DNA from: Synergistaceae bacterium
GTDB lineage: Bacteria; Synergistota; Synergistia; Synergistales; Aminobacteriaceae
Length of the DNA: 16,134 bases
Assembly: GCA_009778055.1 (NCBI GenBank)
Contig: WRKN01000040.1
Coordinates: forward strand, 1-16,134
Direction: 5' to 3'
Part shown: piece by piece, positions 1 to 6,893 of the stretch
Layout of the letters: the number at the start of each line of letters is the position of its first letter
Position numbering within the stretch: the first letter of the stretch is position 1
The notes under the pieces: model-generated
What the model was told of the DNA's origin: nothing
Seen by the model: the letters and a program-made list of their open reading frames with translations, nothing else
Database searches by the model: none
Position numbers and translations under genes: made by a program

Positions 1-780
1 AACTCCTTTTCCTCTTTCTATTATCGGCGCGTTGGTCAATAAATTAAAAGTCAACGCCTCTCCCTGAGAAATATTTTTTGTAACGGTCCTGCCGGCGACG
101 TCGGCGAACTTCGAGACATATACCCCCGGCCTGTTCACGCGGATTTGACGAACCATCACGTCCGTTTCCTTCAAAACTTCGCCCCTCCTCAAAGAGCGGG
201 TCAGGACAAGGACGGGCTGAGTCCAGATAAGCCGCACCGCCAGCGAGCGCTCCGCGCCCCAATCGTCGCGAAACCTCAGCGTGGCGGCGGACGTTCCGGG
301 GACTATGGACGCGGGCGCCACGAGACGGCCCGCCGGCACTCCTCCCTGGTGTTGCACCTCAACCTCTCCGTCCCAGGCCGCAAGGTATTTTACAAGCTCC
401 GCCAAGTCTCCCCGGTCTGTCTCCCGAAACGACGGCCCGGACTCGCGGGTACCTTTTTCCACCCTCACGGCGCTCGGCATCCTCAGTTCCACGCGCACGC
501 TTTCCAGGCCGCTTACTCTCAGCGCCGAAATTACCTGCTCCCTGGTGATGACGCCGTTTTCTATCGTCAAAAGCAGTTCTCCCGCCCGATTCGCCAAAAC
601 ACGAGGCCCGCTTATATCGGCAACCTCAGAAAGAGAGCAGGCATCGCCTTCCACCCTCACGACGTCAGGCATGGAAATTTGCAGAGTTTCGGCCGCGCCG
701 GCGGCGAAACACGGGAAAAACAATATGAGTGAAAAAACAAAAAAAAGGCGGAGAACTCTCCGCCCCGTACATTGACGCAT
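1..780 (-). CDS. flgA: Flagellar P-ring assembly chaperone FlgA (partial, C-terminus cut by window edge)
   Basis: FlgA is a periplasmic chaperone that helps FlgI subunits assemble into the P ring around the flagellar rod. Translating the minus strand from the ATG at 780 gives an open frame of 260 codons that reaches the left edge without a stop. The N-terminus is a signal peptide: a basic start (MRQCTGRRVLR) and a hydrophobic core (FFVFSLILFFPCF), with likely cleavage near AAGA/AET. The last ~70 visible residues look like a SAF domain: LTRSLRRGEVLKETDVMV followed by GRTVTKNISQGEAL. Roughly 60-80 C-terminal residues are probably missing. The ATG lies 2 nt after the flgG stop with no clear Shine-Dalgarno, so it is probably translated by coupling. 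The flgF-flgG-flgA order supports the call. The whole frame being open and the SAF-type motif argue against a pseudogene. Confidence 0.87.
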   Translation of the reverse strand, partial: MRQCTGRRVLRLFFVFSLILFFPCFAAGAAETLQISMPDVVRVEGDACSLSEVADISGPRVLANRAGELLLTIENGVITREQVISALRVSGLESVRVELRMPSAVRVEKGTRESGPSFRETDRGDLAELVKYLAAWDGEVEVQHQGGVPAGRLVAPASIVPGTSAATLRFRDDWGAERSLAVRLIWTQPVLVLTRSLRRGEVLKETDVMVRQIRVNRPGVYVSKFADVAGRTVTKNISQGEALTFNLLTNAPIIERGKGV

Positions 781-782
781 GT

Positions 783-1574
783 TTAGCGTTTCAGCCCGTT
801 GGCTATTCGCAGGAGGTCGTCCGCGGTCTGTACTCCTTTGGAATTAGCTTCGTAAGCCCGTTGAGCGATAATCATACCGACCATCTCGTCCACCACCTGA
901 ACGTTGGACATCTCCAGAATGCCCTGGCGGACCTGGGAGAGTCCGTCTTCGCCGGGTATGCCCATTATGGGAGCTCCGCTCGCGTCGGTTTCAAGAAATA
1001 AATTGCTTCCAAGGGCCTGCAGCCCCGCGGGGTTGACAAAGCGCGCCAATTCAAGCTGCCCGATTTCCTCAGTTGCCGTTTGTCCGGCCAGTTTGACGGA
1101 AACGGTACCGTCGTTGCTGAGTATAATTTCAACGGCGTCCTCCGGGATTACAATGGCAGGCTCCAGCAGCAGACCTTCGTGGTTGACTATCTGGCCCGCG
1201 CCGTCCACCTGCCAGGAGCCGGCTCTGGTGTACGCGACCATGCCGTCCTGCATGACCACTTGAAAATAACCGTGACGCCCGGCTATTACCCAATCCAAAG
1301 GATTGTCCGTCACCTGCATGTAGCCCTCCGTCATGAACATGGGAGTGCCGATGACGCGAGTTCCAAGACCCACCTGTACTCCTGTGGGTATAGTCGAATC
1401 CGGGTCCACAGGAGCGCCGGGCTGGCGCCATATCTGGTAGAGCAGATCCTGAAAGTCCGCGCGCCGCTTCTTGTAGCCGGTGGTATTTACGTTGGCGAGG
1501 TTGTGCGCCACGACATCAAGGTTTGTCTGCTGGGCGATCATGCCGGACGCGCTGGTCCAGAGTGCTCTTAACAT
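783..1574 (-). CDS. flgG: Flagellar distal-rod protein FlgG
   Basis: FlgG forms the distal rod that crosses the periplasm and outer membrane between proximal rod and hook. The 263-residue product matches the usual ~260. The N-terminus carries the rod/hook signature (SASGMIAQQTNLDVVAHNLA, residues 8-27, then NVNTTGYKK). The C-terminus has the matching helix (MSNVQVVDEMVGMIIAQRAY), typical of the FlgE/F/G family whose two ends form a coiled coil. The central part holds the TDNPLDWVIAGRHGYFQV motif. A strong AGGAGG lies at 1583-1588, about 8 nt before the ATG. It follows flgF by about 21 nt and precedes flgA by 2 nt. Assignment as FlgG over FlgF rests on the closer match of its ends to FlgG and on its position before flgA. 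Confidence 0.95.
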   Translation of the reverse strand: MLRALWTSASGMIAQQTNLDVVAHNLANVNTTGYKKRRADFQDLLYQIWRQPGAPVDPDSTIPTGVQVGLGTRVIGTPMFMTEGYMQVTDNPLDWVIAGRHGYFQVVMQDGMVAYTRAGSWQVDGAGQIVNHEGLLLEPAIVIPEDAVEIILSNDGTVSVKLAGQTATEEIGQLELARFVNPAGLQALGSNLFLETDASGAPIMGIPGEDGLSQVRQGILEMSNVQVVDEMVGMIIAQRAYEANSKGVQTADDLLRIANGLKR

Positions 1575-1595
1575 TTCTGATTCCTCCTCAAATTC

Positions 1596-2402
1596 CTATT
1601 GCCTTCCAAAGGACGCTATCAGCCTGCCGGTTGACTCGTCGTGGGTCATAAGGGCCTTGGACGCCCCTTCGTAGGCTCTGTGGGCCTCTATCATCCGCAC
1701 CATTTCCTCCACGACGCTGACGTTGGAGGACTCCAGAGTGCCCGGCACCAACCTGACGTCATCCACCGGGACGGGTTCGCCGGAGTCTTCGTTGGCGATG
1801 AGGCAGTTCCTTCCCACCTGCTGGAGATACGTGGGATTTTCAAAGGTAAACAGCGCTATCTCCCCCACCAACTCGCCGTCGACGAGCACCTGGCCGTTGT
1901 TCAGTATTTCCACGGAAGTTCCCTCTTCCACGCCTATGGGGCCGCCGTCGCTCTGAAGGGTCATTCCGTCGAGCGTGACGATGTTCCCGTCCGCCCCCAC
2001 CAGAAAGTTCCCCTGCCGGGTGTAGTACGTGTTGCCCGCTTCGTCCTGAACGGCGAAAAACCCCGGCCCGTTTATGGCCACGTCTAAAGGATTGTCGGTG
2101 GTTTTTATTATGCCGGGCTGCGTGTCCATAAAACTTTGGGAATAGACGTTGGCAAGGGCCATGCCGCCGATGATCTGCTTGCCCCTCCAGTTCATGGTAA
2201 AGGGCGGGTACGTGGTTATCTTGGTCTCCCCGTCCTCGGAGATCTTTTCGATTCGGTTCATCAGCGCGCTGAACTCAGCGTTGGCCGAAACCCTCCTGCG
2301 AAAGCCCGCGGTATCGACGTTGGCCAAATTATTCGTCACTACGTCCAGATTGGTCTCCTGCACCAGCATGGCCGAAGCGGCCGCATAAAGTCCTCGATGC
2401 AC
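1596..2402 (-). CDS. flgF: Flagellar proximal/distal rod protein FlgF
   Basis: This 268-residue protein is a paralogue of the neighbouring FlgG and belongs to the flagellar rod/hook family, exported through the flagellar type III apparatus. It has the N-terminal family motif (AMLVQETNLDVVTNNLANVD, residues 11-30, then TAGFRRR), the middle TTDNPLDVAINGPGFFAVQ motif, and the C-terminal helix ESSNVSVVEEMVRMIEAHRA. The start is a GTG at 2402. A GGAGG at 2409-2413, 6 nt upstream, decides this start. The mreB stop lies ~24 nt upstream. An mreB/mbl-flgF-flgG block is a known arrangement (mbl-flhO-flhP in Bacillus). Calling it FlgF and not a second FlgG follows from gene order. Confidence 0.9.
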   Translation of the reverse strand: MHRGLYAAASAMLVQETNLDVVTNNLANVDTAGFRRRVSANAEFSALMNRIEKISEDGETKITTYPPFTMNWRGKQIIGGMALANVYSQSFMDTQPGIIKTTDNPLDVAINGPGFFAVQDEAGNTYYTRQGNFLVGADGNIVTLDGMTLQSDGGPIGVEEGTSVEILNNGQVLVDGELVGEIALFTFENPTYLQQVGRNCLIANEDSGEPVPVDDVRLVPGTLESSNVSVVEEMVRMIEAHRAYEGASKALMTHDESTGRLIASFGRQ

Positions 2403-2408
2403 TGGGAA

Positions 2409-2413
2409 CCTCC
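2409..2413 (-). promoter_or_regulatory. Shine-Dalgarno that fixes the GTG start of flgF
   Basis: GGAGG on the minus strand sits 6 nt before GTG 2402-2400. No ATG lies in frame near this point, and the predicted protein then begins exactly at the family N-terminus (MHRGLYAAASAM). Confidence 0.75.
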
Positions 2414-2426
2414 ACTTTTAAAGTAA

Positions 2427-3473
2427 TCAGTACTTGCGCTTTCGGCCTTTCGCCACGTTCACCAGAATGTTGTGGCGTCCGGAGTTGCGCAGCCTGTCTA
2501 TTTCAGAGAGAGCCTTTCCGGTGCCGAGCGCCACGCACTCCATCGGGTTCTCGGCGGTGAAGCAGTTGATCCCCGTCTGTTGGGTTATCAGCTCCGGCAG
2601 TCCGTTGAGCAGGGACCCCCCGCCCGTGAGCACTATCCCTCTGTCAATAATATCGGCTGAAAGTTCGGGCGGCGTTAGCTCCAAAACGTTGCGCACTCCG
2701 TCAACCAAAGTCTGAACCAGTTCCCCTATGGCCATGTTGACGGCTGAACTCGACACCTCTATCTGACGCGGAAGCCCCTGTATAAGGTCGCGCCCCTTGA
2801 TAGCCATGCGCAGGTCTTCCTCCAGCGGGATACACGTGCCTATCATGATTTTAAGATTTTCGGCCGTCTGTTCGCCTATTGCGAGGTTGTACTGCCTGCG
2901 CAGGTATCTCATGATTCCCTCGTCGAATTTATCCCCGCCGATTCGCAAAGACTTGGAAACAACCACTCCACCGAGGGATATGACGGCGATGTCGGTGGTT
3001 CCTCCGCCGATATCGACGATCATCTTCCCCCTAGCTTCCTCGACGTTCAGGTTGGCGCCTATGGCGGCGGCCATCGGCTCTTCTATCAAATAGGCTTCCT
3101 TAGCCCCGACCTCCAGCGCGGCTTCGAGCACCGCGCGCCGCTCCACGTCGGTCGCGCCGGTCGGCACGCATATCATCACCCTGTGTTTGAAAAAACGATC
3201 CCGTCCTCTGGTGATGCGTTTTATGAAATATTGGAGCATTGCCTCGGTCATGGAGTAGTCGGCTATGACGCCATCGCGCAGCGGACGCACGGAAACCACG
3301 CTGCCGGGAGTCCTGCCCACCATGTTTTTGGCCTCGTAGCCCACGGCCAGGATGCTGCCCGTCTCGGTATTCAGCGCCACCACAGACGGCTCTCTGAGCA
3401 CAACCCCGCGCCTTTTTTCAAAAATGAGGATTGTGGCCGTTCCCAGGTCAATCCCGATATCTGTCCCAAACAT
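2427..3473 (-). CDS. mreB: Rod-shape determining actin-like protein MreB/Mbl
   Basis: MreB is the bacterial actin that polymerises at the inner membrane and directs lateral cell-wall synthesis with the elongasome. The 348-residue length is normal. Actin-fold nucleotide motifs are in order: phosphate-1 (DLGTATILIF, from residue 9), EEPMAAAIG (131-139), phosphate-2 (VDIGGGTTDIAV, 153-164) and the adenosine motif TGGGSLLNGL (283-292). A strong AGGAGG at 3482-3487 precedes the ATG by 8 nt. The first 26 nt overlap the 3' end of truA, which suggests coupled translation. Adjacency to flgF/flgG matches Bacillus mbl-flhO-flhP, so this could be the Mbl-type paralogue, with another mreB next to mreC/D elsewhere. 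Sequence alone does not separate the two. Confidence 0.95.
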   Translation of the reverse strand: MFGTDIGIDLGTATILIFEKRRGVVLREPSVVALNTETGSILAVGYEAKNMVGRTPGSVVSVRPLRDGVIADYSMTEAMLQYFIKRITRGRDRFFKHRVMICVPTGATDVERRAVLEAALEVGAKEAYLIEEPMAAAIGANLNVEEARGKMIVDIGGGTTDIAVISLGGVVVSKSLRIGGDKFDEGIMRYLRRQYNLAIGEQTAENLKIMIGTCIPLEEDLRMAIKGRDLIQGLPRQIEVSSSAVNMAIGELVQTLVDGVRNVLELTPPELSADIIDRGIVLTGGGSLLNGLPELITQQTGINCFTAENPMECVALGTGKALSEIDRLRNSGRHNILVNVAKGRKRKY

Positions 3474-4359
3474 TAGTTACTCCTCCTAAAATTGACCTCG
3501 GCTCACCTGCAAAAACGAAATCCTCGTAAGCGGCCCGCCAAAAATAAAGCCCGCACGCCGGCGCCGTGGCTCCGCTGAACCTGCGTTCCGGTTCCCGGCC
3601 CCCGCCGGCTTCACCCAAAAGTTCCCTGACCCAGGACACCGGCTCCTTACCGCGCCCGACCCTGTCGAGGCTGCCCACTATAATGCGCACCATATTCATA
3701 AGAAAAGACGGCGCGCGGGCGGTCACTACAGACAGTCCGCCGATTTTTTTATACCTCAGGCGCGAAATGGTTCGCGTACTTTCCTCAGGGCACTCCCCTG
3801 TTTTACAGAAAGCGCGGAAATCATGGTTTCCTTCCAGAATACGGCAGGCTTCCCGTACATAATCCGCGTCCCATTGATGTTTGCGCCACCATGTCATATC
3901 CCGCAGGTGCGGCCAGCAGCTTCCGCCGTGCCATATAAAATATCGGTACTCTCTCCACAGCGCGTTACGCCGCGCGTCAAAATCGTCCGGCACCCTTCTC
4001 GCGCACATCAGCGACACGTCCGGGGGCAGATAAAAATTCGCGGCTATCGCCAGGCGGTCGGCGTCCCATTCCCTGCTCATAATGAACGACGCCACCTGCC
4101 CGACAGCGTGTACCCCGCTGTCCGTACGCCCAGCGCCGACAACCTTGACAGGCCCGTCCGAGAGGCGCTGAAGCGCCTCTTCCAGTACCTGCTGAACACC
4201 CAGCGCCTCGGCCTGGCGCTGCCACCCCGCGTATTTCGTGCCCACGTACGCCACCTGCGCCGCGTATTTAGTGCGTATCGCGATACTTATTACCCCGTTT
4301 CCTACGTCATCGCAAACATAACAAAAATTGTAGCGTTTATGTCGCTTTTTTTCCAGCAC
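3448..4359 (-). CDS. truA: tRNA pseudouridine synthase A (start uncertain)
   Basis: TruA converts uridines 38-40 of the tRNA anticodon stem to pseudouridine. Family motifs are clear: the first strand and loop (AAQVAYVGTKYAGWQRQ), the catalytic loop GAGRTDSGVHAVGQ with its nucleophilic Asp, and FLMNMVRIIVGSLDRVGRGK near the C-terminus. The conserved part begins near 4275, but no ATG, GTG or TTG lies just before it. The nearest in-frame upstream start is GTG 4359-4357, used here. It gives 303 residues, ~28 more than the conserved core, and has no Shine-Dalgarno. A GTG inside the first strand (near 4254) would cut into the fold. The open frame continues upstream through the 59-bp repeat to 4518. 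The C-terminus has ~17 residues beyond the usual end (GLYFWRAAYE...), overlapping mreB by 26 nt. Function is certain, the 5' end is not. Confidence 0.9.
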   Translation of the reverse strand: MLEKKRHKRYNFCYVCDDVGNGVISIAIRTKYAAQVAYVGTKYAGWQRQAEALGVQQVLEEALQRLSDGPVKVVGAGRTDSGVHAVGQVASFIMSREWDADRLAIAANFYLPPDVSLMCARRVPDDFDARRNALWREYRYFIWHGGSCWPHLRDMTWWRKHQWDADYVREACRILEGNHDFRAFCKTGECPEESTRTISRLRYKKIGGLSVVTARAPSFLMNMVRIIVGSLDRVGRGKEPVSWVRELLGEAGGGREPERRFSGATAPACGLYFWRAAYEDFVFAGEPRSILGGVTNVWDRYRD

Positions 4360-4413
4360 ATTTGAGAGGATGGAAGGGAAACCCAACCTTCTCTTATGAT
4401 AAATCGCGTTGTT

Positions 4414-4472
4414 AGCGTAAAATATGTCCGTGAGAAAATATCTCCCGGACATATTTTTGTGACGCGCGAGGT
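4414..4472. repeat. 59-bp direct repeat, copy 1 (left of the AAA-nuclease gene)
   Basis: This 59-bp sequence recurs without a mismatch at 6148-6206, in the same orientation. It begins AGCGTAAAATATGTCCG and ends GTGACGCGCGAGGT. The bases just outside differ (T before, C after here; G before, T after in copy 2), so the ends are well defined. Copy 1 lies 11 nt before the ATG of the AAA-nuclease gene, and its terminal GAGGT can serve as that gene's ribosome binding site. It also lies inside the upstream open frame of truA. Confidence 0.97.
4419..4457. other. Palindrome/hairpin inside repeat copy 1
   Basis: The left arm AAAATATGTCCG (4419-4430) is the exact reverse complement of CGGACATATTTT (4446-4457), giving a 12-bp stem. 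Inside it, after one T/C mismatch, GAGA (4432-4435) pairs with TCTC (4441-4444) around the 5-nt loop AAATA. A further T follows the right arm. A-run, GC-rich centre and T-run resemble a bidirectional intrinsic terminator, but here it lies upstream of two divergent genes, where a terminator makes little sense. It may instead be a recognition structure or an mRNA 5' hairpin. Confidence 0.85.
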
Positions 4473-4483
4473 CGATATCTAAA

Positions 4484-6124
4484 ATGTACATACCCAAAAT
4501 AGATAAATTTTTCAACACGGCGGGGCCCGGTATTTTGGAAGATCATTATATGCTTGACCCCCTGCGGCGGATTAACTACGATGAAGTTCGTTTGTTGATC
4601 GACCGGAAACGTTATTTTATCCTGCACGCCCCAAGGCAGACAGGAAAGACCACGTCATTGCTGGCGATGGTCAGGAAGATAAACGAGGAAGGCATATATC
4701 ACTGCGCTTATATCAACGTAGAACCGGCTCAGGTGGCGCGTAACGACGTCGAAAAAGGTATGCGCGCCATCCTCTCCTCACTAGGGCAAAGGTTTATGTA
4801 TTTTCTCAACGACCCCGAACCGTACGAATGGGTATCGCCCATTCTTGAAAAAGATGGAGCGTTTAAGGCGCTTTCTTCTATGCTGGCACGTGTTTGCGCC
4901 AAACTCGACAAACCTCTTGTGCTTTTTATCGACGAAATAGACGCTCTTATCGGCGACACGCTGGTCTCCGTATTACGTCAACTACGGGATGCCTACGCAA
5001 ATCGTCCTCAACTCGCCCCGATTTCCGTCATCCTTTGCGGAGTGCGCGACATACATGACTACCGTATCCATAGATCGGATGGAGAAATAGTCACCGGAGG
5101 CAGTTGCTTCAACGTCAAAGCCAAATCTCTGCGCTTGGGGAACTTCTCCGCAGAGGAGGTTCGGGAACTATATCTTCAGCACACCGAAGCGACAGGACAA
5201 GTCTTTGAAGAAAATATCTATCCGAAGGCATGGGACTTGACGCGCGGTCAGCCCTGGCTGGTCAACGCCCTGGCGAACCAGGCCACGGCGGAAATTCCGG
5301 AGGGGCGTGACCGCAAAACCCGTATCTCCCTGGACATCATAGACGAAGCAGCGAGTCAGCTCATCATCTCTCGCGCGACGCACCTCGACCAGCTTGTCCA
5401 CAAACTGAAGGAACCGCGGGTACATAGTGTGTTGGAGGCGGTTATCGCGGGAGAAAATTGGATAAACAAGCCCGCGCCGGATGACATACAGTACGTGATT
5501 GATCTTGGCTTGCTGCGGGAAGATAATGGAAACTACGTAATTTCCAACGGCATCTATCGCGAAATCCTTCCGCGCGAGTTGTCCTGGGTGATGCAGGTCA
5601 ATCTGACTTCCCGAGCCACGCAGCCCTGGTATGTGGAACCGGGCGGAAAGCTCGACATGAAGAAACTTCTCCGCGAGTTTCAGCAATTTTTCCGTGAAAA
5701 CTCGGAGAGCTGGCTGGAGCGATTCGATTACAAAGAAGCCGGATTTCAGTTGCTGCTGCAGGCATTTTTGCAGCGGATAGTGAACGGCGGCGGCCTTATC
5801 AGCCGGGAATACGCGCTGGGGAGCGGACGTGTGGACCTTATGGTTCGCTGGCGCTATCCAAAAAATGCCGTAAGGGAAGACCAAAAAGAACAGCGGTTCG
5901 TGCTGGAATTGAAGACGATCCGAAACAGAACGCCCGTCCCCGAGCGGGTGTTGCCCGACGGTCTGGAACAAACGGCGCGTTACGCGGCTCGAAGCAACGC
6001 GACGGAGGCCCACCTTATCGTATGCGACGAGCGCTTTGGGCAAGCGGGGCAAAAATGGGACGAAAAAATCTACGAGCGCACCGAACGCAGCGGAGATTGG
6101 GAAATTCAGGTTTGGGGAGTGTAA
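4484..6124 (+). CDS. AAA-family ATPase with C-terminal PD-(D/E)XK nuclease-like domain
   Basis: The 546-residue product is a two-domain protein of unknown role. The N-terminal ATPase starts with a family-typical KFFNTAGPGILEDHYMLDPL, then a Walker A of the form APRQTGKTT (residues 49-57) and a Walker B LVLFIDEID (145-153). A helical middle (about 190-370) includes LTRGQPWLVNALANQA, typical of AAA ATPases of this class. The C-terminal part has RVDLMV (D451), then FVLELK (E475, K477) and LEQTARYA (Q496, Y500). This matches the D...ExK...QxxxY pattern of RecB-like PD-(D/E)XK nucleases. No signal peptide or membrane segment is seen. The ATG has GAGGT at 4468-4472, 11 nt upstream. The gene stands alone between truA and pgsA and is bracketed by 59-bp repeats. 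Such ATPase-nuclease genes are generally annotated only as ATP-binding protein. A role in DNA mobility or defence is inference. Confidence 0.85.
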   Translation: MYIPKIDKFFNTAGPGILEDHYMLDPLRRINYDEVRLLIDRKRYFILHAPRQTGKTTSLLAMVRKINEEGIYHCAYINVEPAQVARNDVEKGMRAILSSLGQRFMYFLNDPEPYEWVSPILEKDGAFKALSSMLARVCAKLDKPLVLFIDEIDALIGDTLVSVLRQLRDAYANRPQLAPISVILCGVRDIHDYRIHRSDGEIVTGGSCFNVKAKSLRLGNFSAEEVRELYLQHTEATGQVFEENIYPKAWDLTRGQPWLVNALANQATAEIPEGRDRKTRISLDIIDEAASQLIISRATHLDQLVHKLKEPRVHSVLEAVIAGENWINKPAPDDIQYVIDLGLLREDNGNYVISNGIYREILPRELSWVMQVNLTSRATQPWYVEPGGKLDMKKLLREFQQFFRENSESWLERFDYKEAGFQLLLQAFLQRIVNGGGLISREYALGSGRVDLMVRWRYPKNAVREDQKEQRFVLELKTIRNRTPVPERVLPDGLEQTARYAARSNATEAHLIVCDERFGQAGQKWDEKIYERTERSGDWEIQVWGV

Positions 6125-6147
6125 AAAATCCATAAAAGATGATTTTG

Positions 6148-6206
6148 AGCGTAAAATATGTCCGTGAGAAAATATCTCCCGGACATATTTTTGTGACGCG
6201 CGAGGT
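6148..6206. repeat. 59-bp direct repeat, copy 2 (right of the AAA-nuclease gene)
   Basis: This is an exact copy of 4414-4472, offset by 1,734 bp, and starts 23 nt after the stop of the AAA-nuclease gene. Together the two copies bracket a segment that holds only that gene. The copy sits upstream of the pgsA start region. Confidence 0.97.
6153..6191. terminator. Palindrome/hairpin inside repeat copy 2; terminator-like
   Basis: The same 12-bp stem as in copy 1 (arms 6153-6164 and 6180-6191) with an inner 4-bp GAGA/TCTC stem, followed by one more T and then G. Its place just after the AAA-nuclease stop would suit an intrinsic terminator for that gene. The U-run is short and partly used up in the stem, and the identical element also occurs upstream of the gene, so terminator function is only possible. 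Confidence 0.45.
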
Positions 6207-6212
6207 TAGTTT

Positions 6213-6250
6213 TTGCTCTTGGGGAAGATAGCGCACTTATATGCTATAGT
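6213..6250 (+). promoter_or_regulatory. Possible promoter of pgsA-rnf
   Basis: An AT-rich stretch between repeat copy 2 and pgsA contains TTGCTC (6213-6218) and overlapping -10-like boxes TATATG, TATGCT and TATAGT (6238-6250). The best pair is spaced 19 nt, so the match is weak. It is offered because the next gene needs a promoter and this is the only suitable gap before the long rnf run. Confidence 0.3.
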
Positions 6251-6283
6251 TAGGTATGTTTTGACGTGGGGAGGTTTGTTTTT

Positions 6284-6868
6284 TTGAATCCCAAATTAAG
6301 CAAGGTGCTGAATCTGCCCAACACGATCAGTCTGGTACGTGTTTTTCTGGCGCCGTTGGTGCTTTTGCTTTTGTCCCTGAAAATAAATATCCGCGTTCCA
6401 TACCTGCCCGACCTTGGGGGGGGATACATTACGTGGGGGGACTTCCTCGCGGGCGGCGTTTTCATCGTGGCGGCGCTGACCGACTCGCTGGACGGCTACA
6501 TAGCCCGTAAACACAAACTGGTCACGACCCTGGGCAAGTTTATCGACCCATTGGCCGACAAGGTGCTGGTCATCGCGGCGATGGTGGCGTTGGTTGAGCT
6601 CAGGCGGGTTCCGGCATGGATCGTCGTCGTCATAATAACGCGGGAATTTGTGGTGACGGGGCTGCGGCTGGTGGCGTCGGCCGAGGGCGTTGTGATAGCC
6701 GCCTCGCGCGGAGGCAAGGTCAAAACCGTGTTTCAGATTGTCGCCATAAGCCTCCTGATTTTGAAATTGCCGGGGGGAATGGCGCTGATGTGGGTAGCCA
6801 TGATTCTCACCGTAAGCTCGGGCATGGAATACCTGATAGACGGCGCGAAAATGCTGATTGAACAATAA
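6284..6868 (+). CDS. pgsA: CDP-diacylglycerol--glycerol-3-phosphate 3-phosphatidyltransferase
   Basis: PgsA joins CDP-diacylglycerol and glycerol-3-phosphate at the inner membrane, the committed step to phosphatidylglycerol and cardiolipin. The CDP-alcohol phosphatidyltransferase signature DGx2ARx8Gx3Dx3D is complete: D70, G71, A74, R75, G84, D88, D92. Hydrophobic segments lie near residues 16-34, 54-67 and 93-130, with more toward the C-terminus. I chose the TTG at 6284, because GGGGAGG (6268-6274) lies 9 nt before it and the protein then starts MNPKLSKVLNLPNTISLVRV, as usual for the family, at 194 residues. The in-frame GTG at 6266 overlaps this Shine-Dalgarno. The rnfC start follows 25 nt after the stop, so pgsA is probably the first gene of the rnf transcript, an uncommon pairing as far as I know. 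Confidence 0.93.
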   Translation: MNPKLSKVLNLPNTISLVRVFLAPLVLLLLSLKINIRVPYLPDLGGGYITWGDFLAGGVFIVAALTDSLDGYIARKHKLVTTLGKFIDPLADKVLVIAAMVALVELRRVPAWIVVVIITREFVVTGLRLVASAEGVVIAASRGGKVKTVFQIVAISLLILKLPGGMALMWVAMILTVSSGMEYLIDGAKMLIEQ

Positions 6869-6893
6869 AGGGCGAACACGGGGGTAAGCGGTC

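Noticed and set aside
145..775. Plus-strand open frames opposite flgA
   Set aside because: The minus strand encodes a signal peptide and SAF-type domain in an unbroken frame. The plus frames have no family features.
4424..4462. 12-residue mini-ORF (MSVRKYLPDIFL) in the repeat, as a leader peptide
   Set aside because: No Shine-Dalgarno precedes it, and it lies entirely within the palindrome, so it may be chance. Kept only as part of the palindrome finding.
5168..6133. 321-codon minus-strand open frame opposite the AAA-nuclease gene
   Set aside because: It is antisense to a gene with clear motifs, has no recognisable domain and is rich in residues typical of shadow frames.
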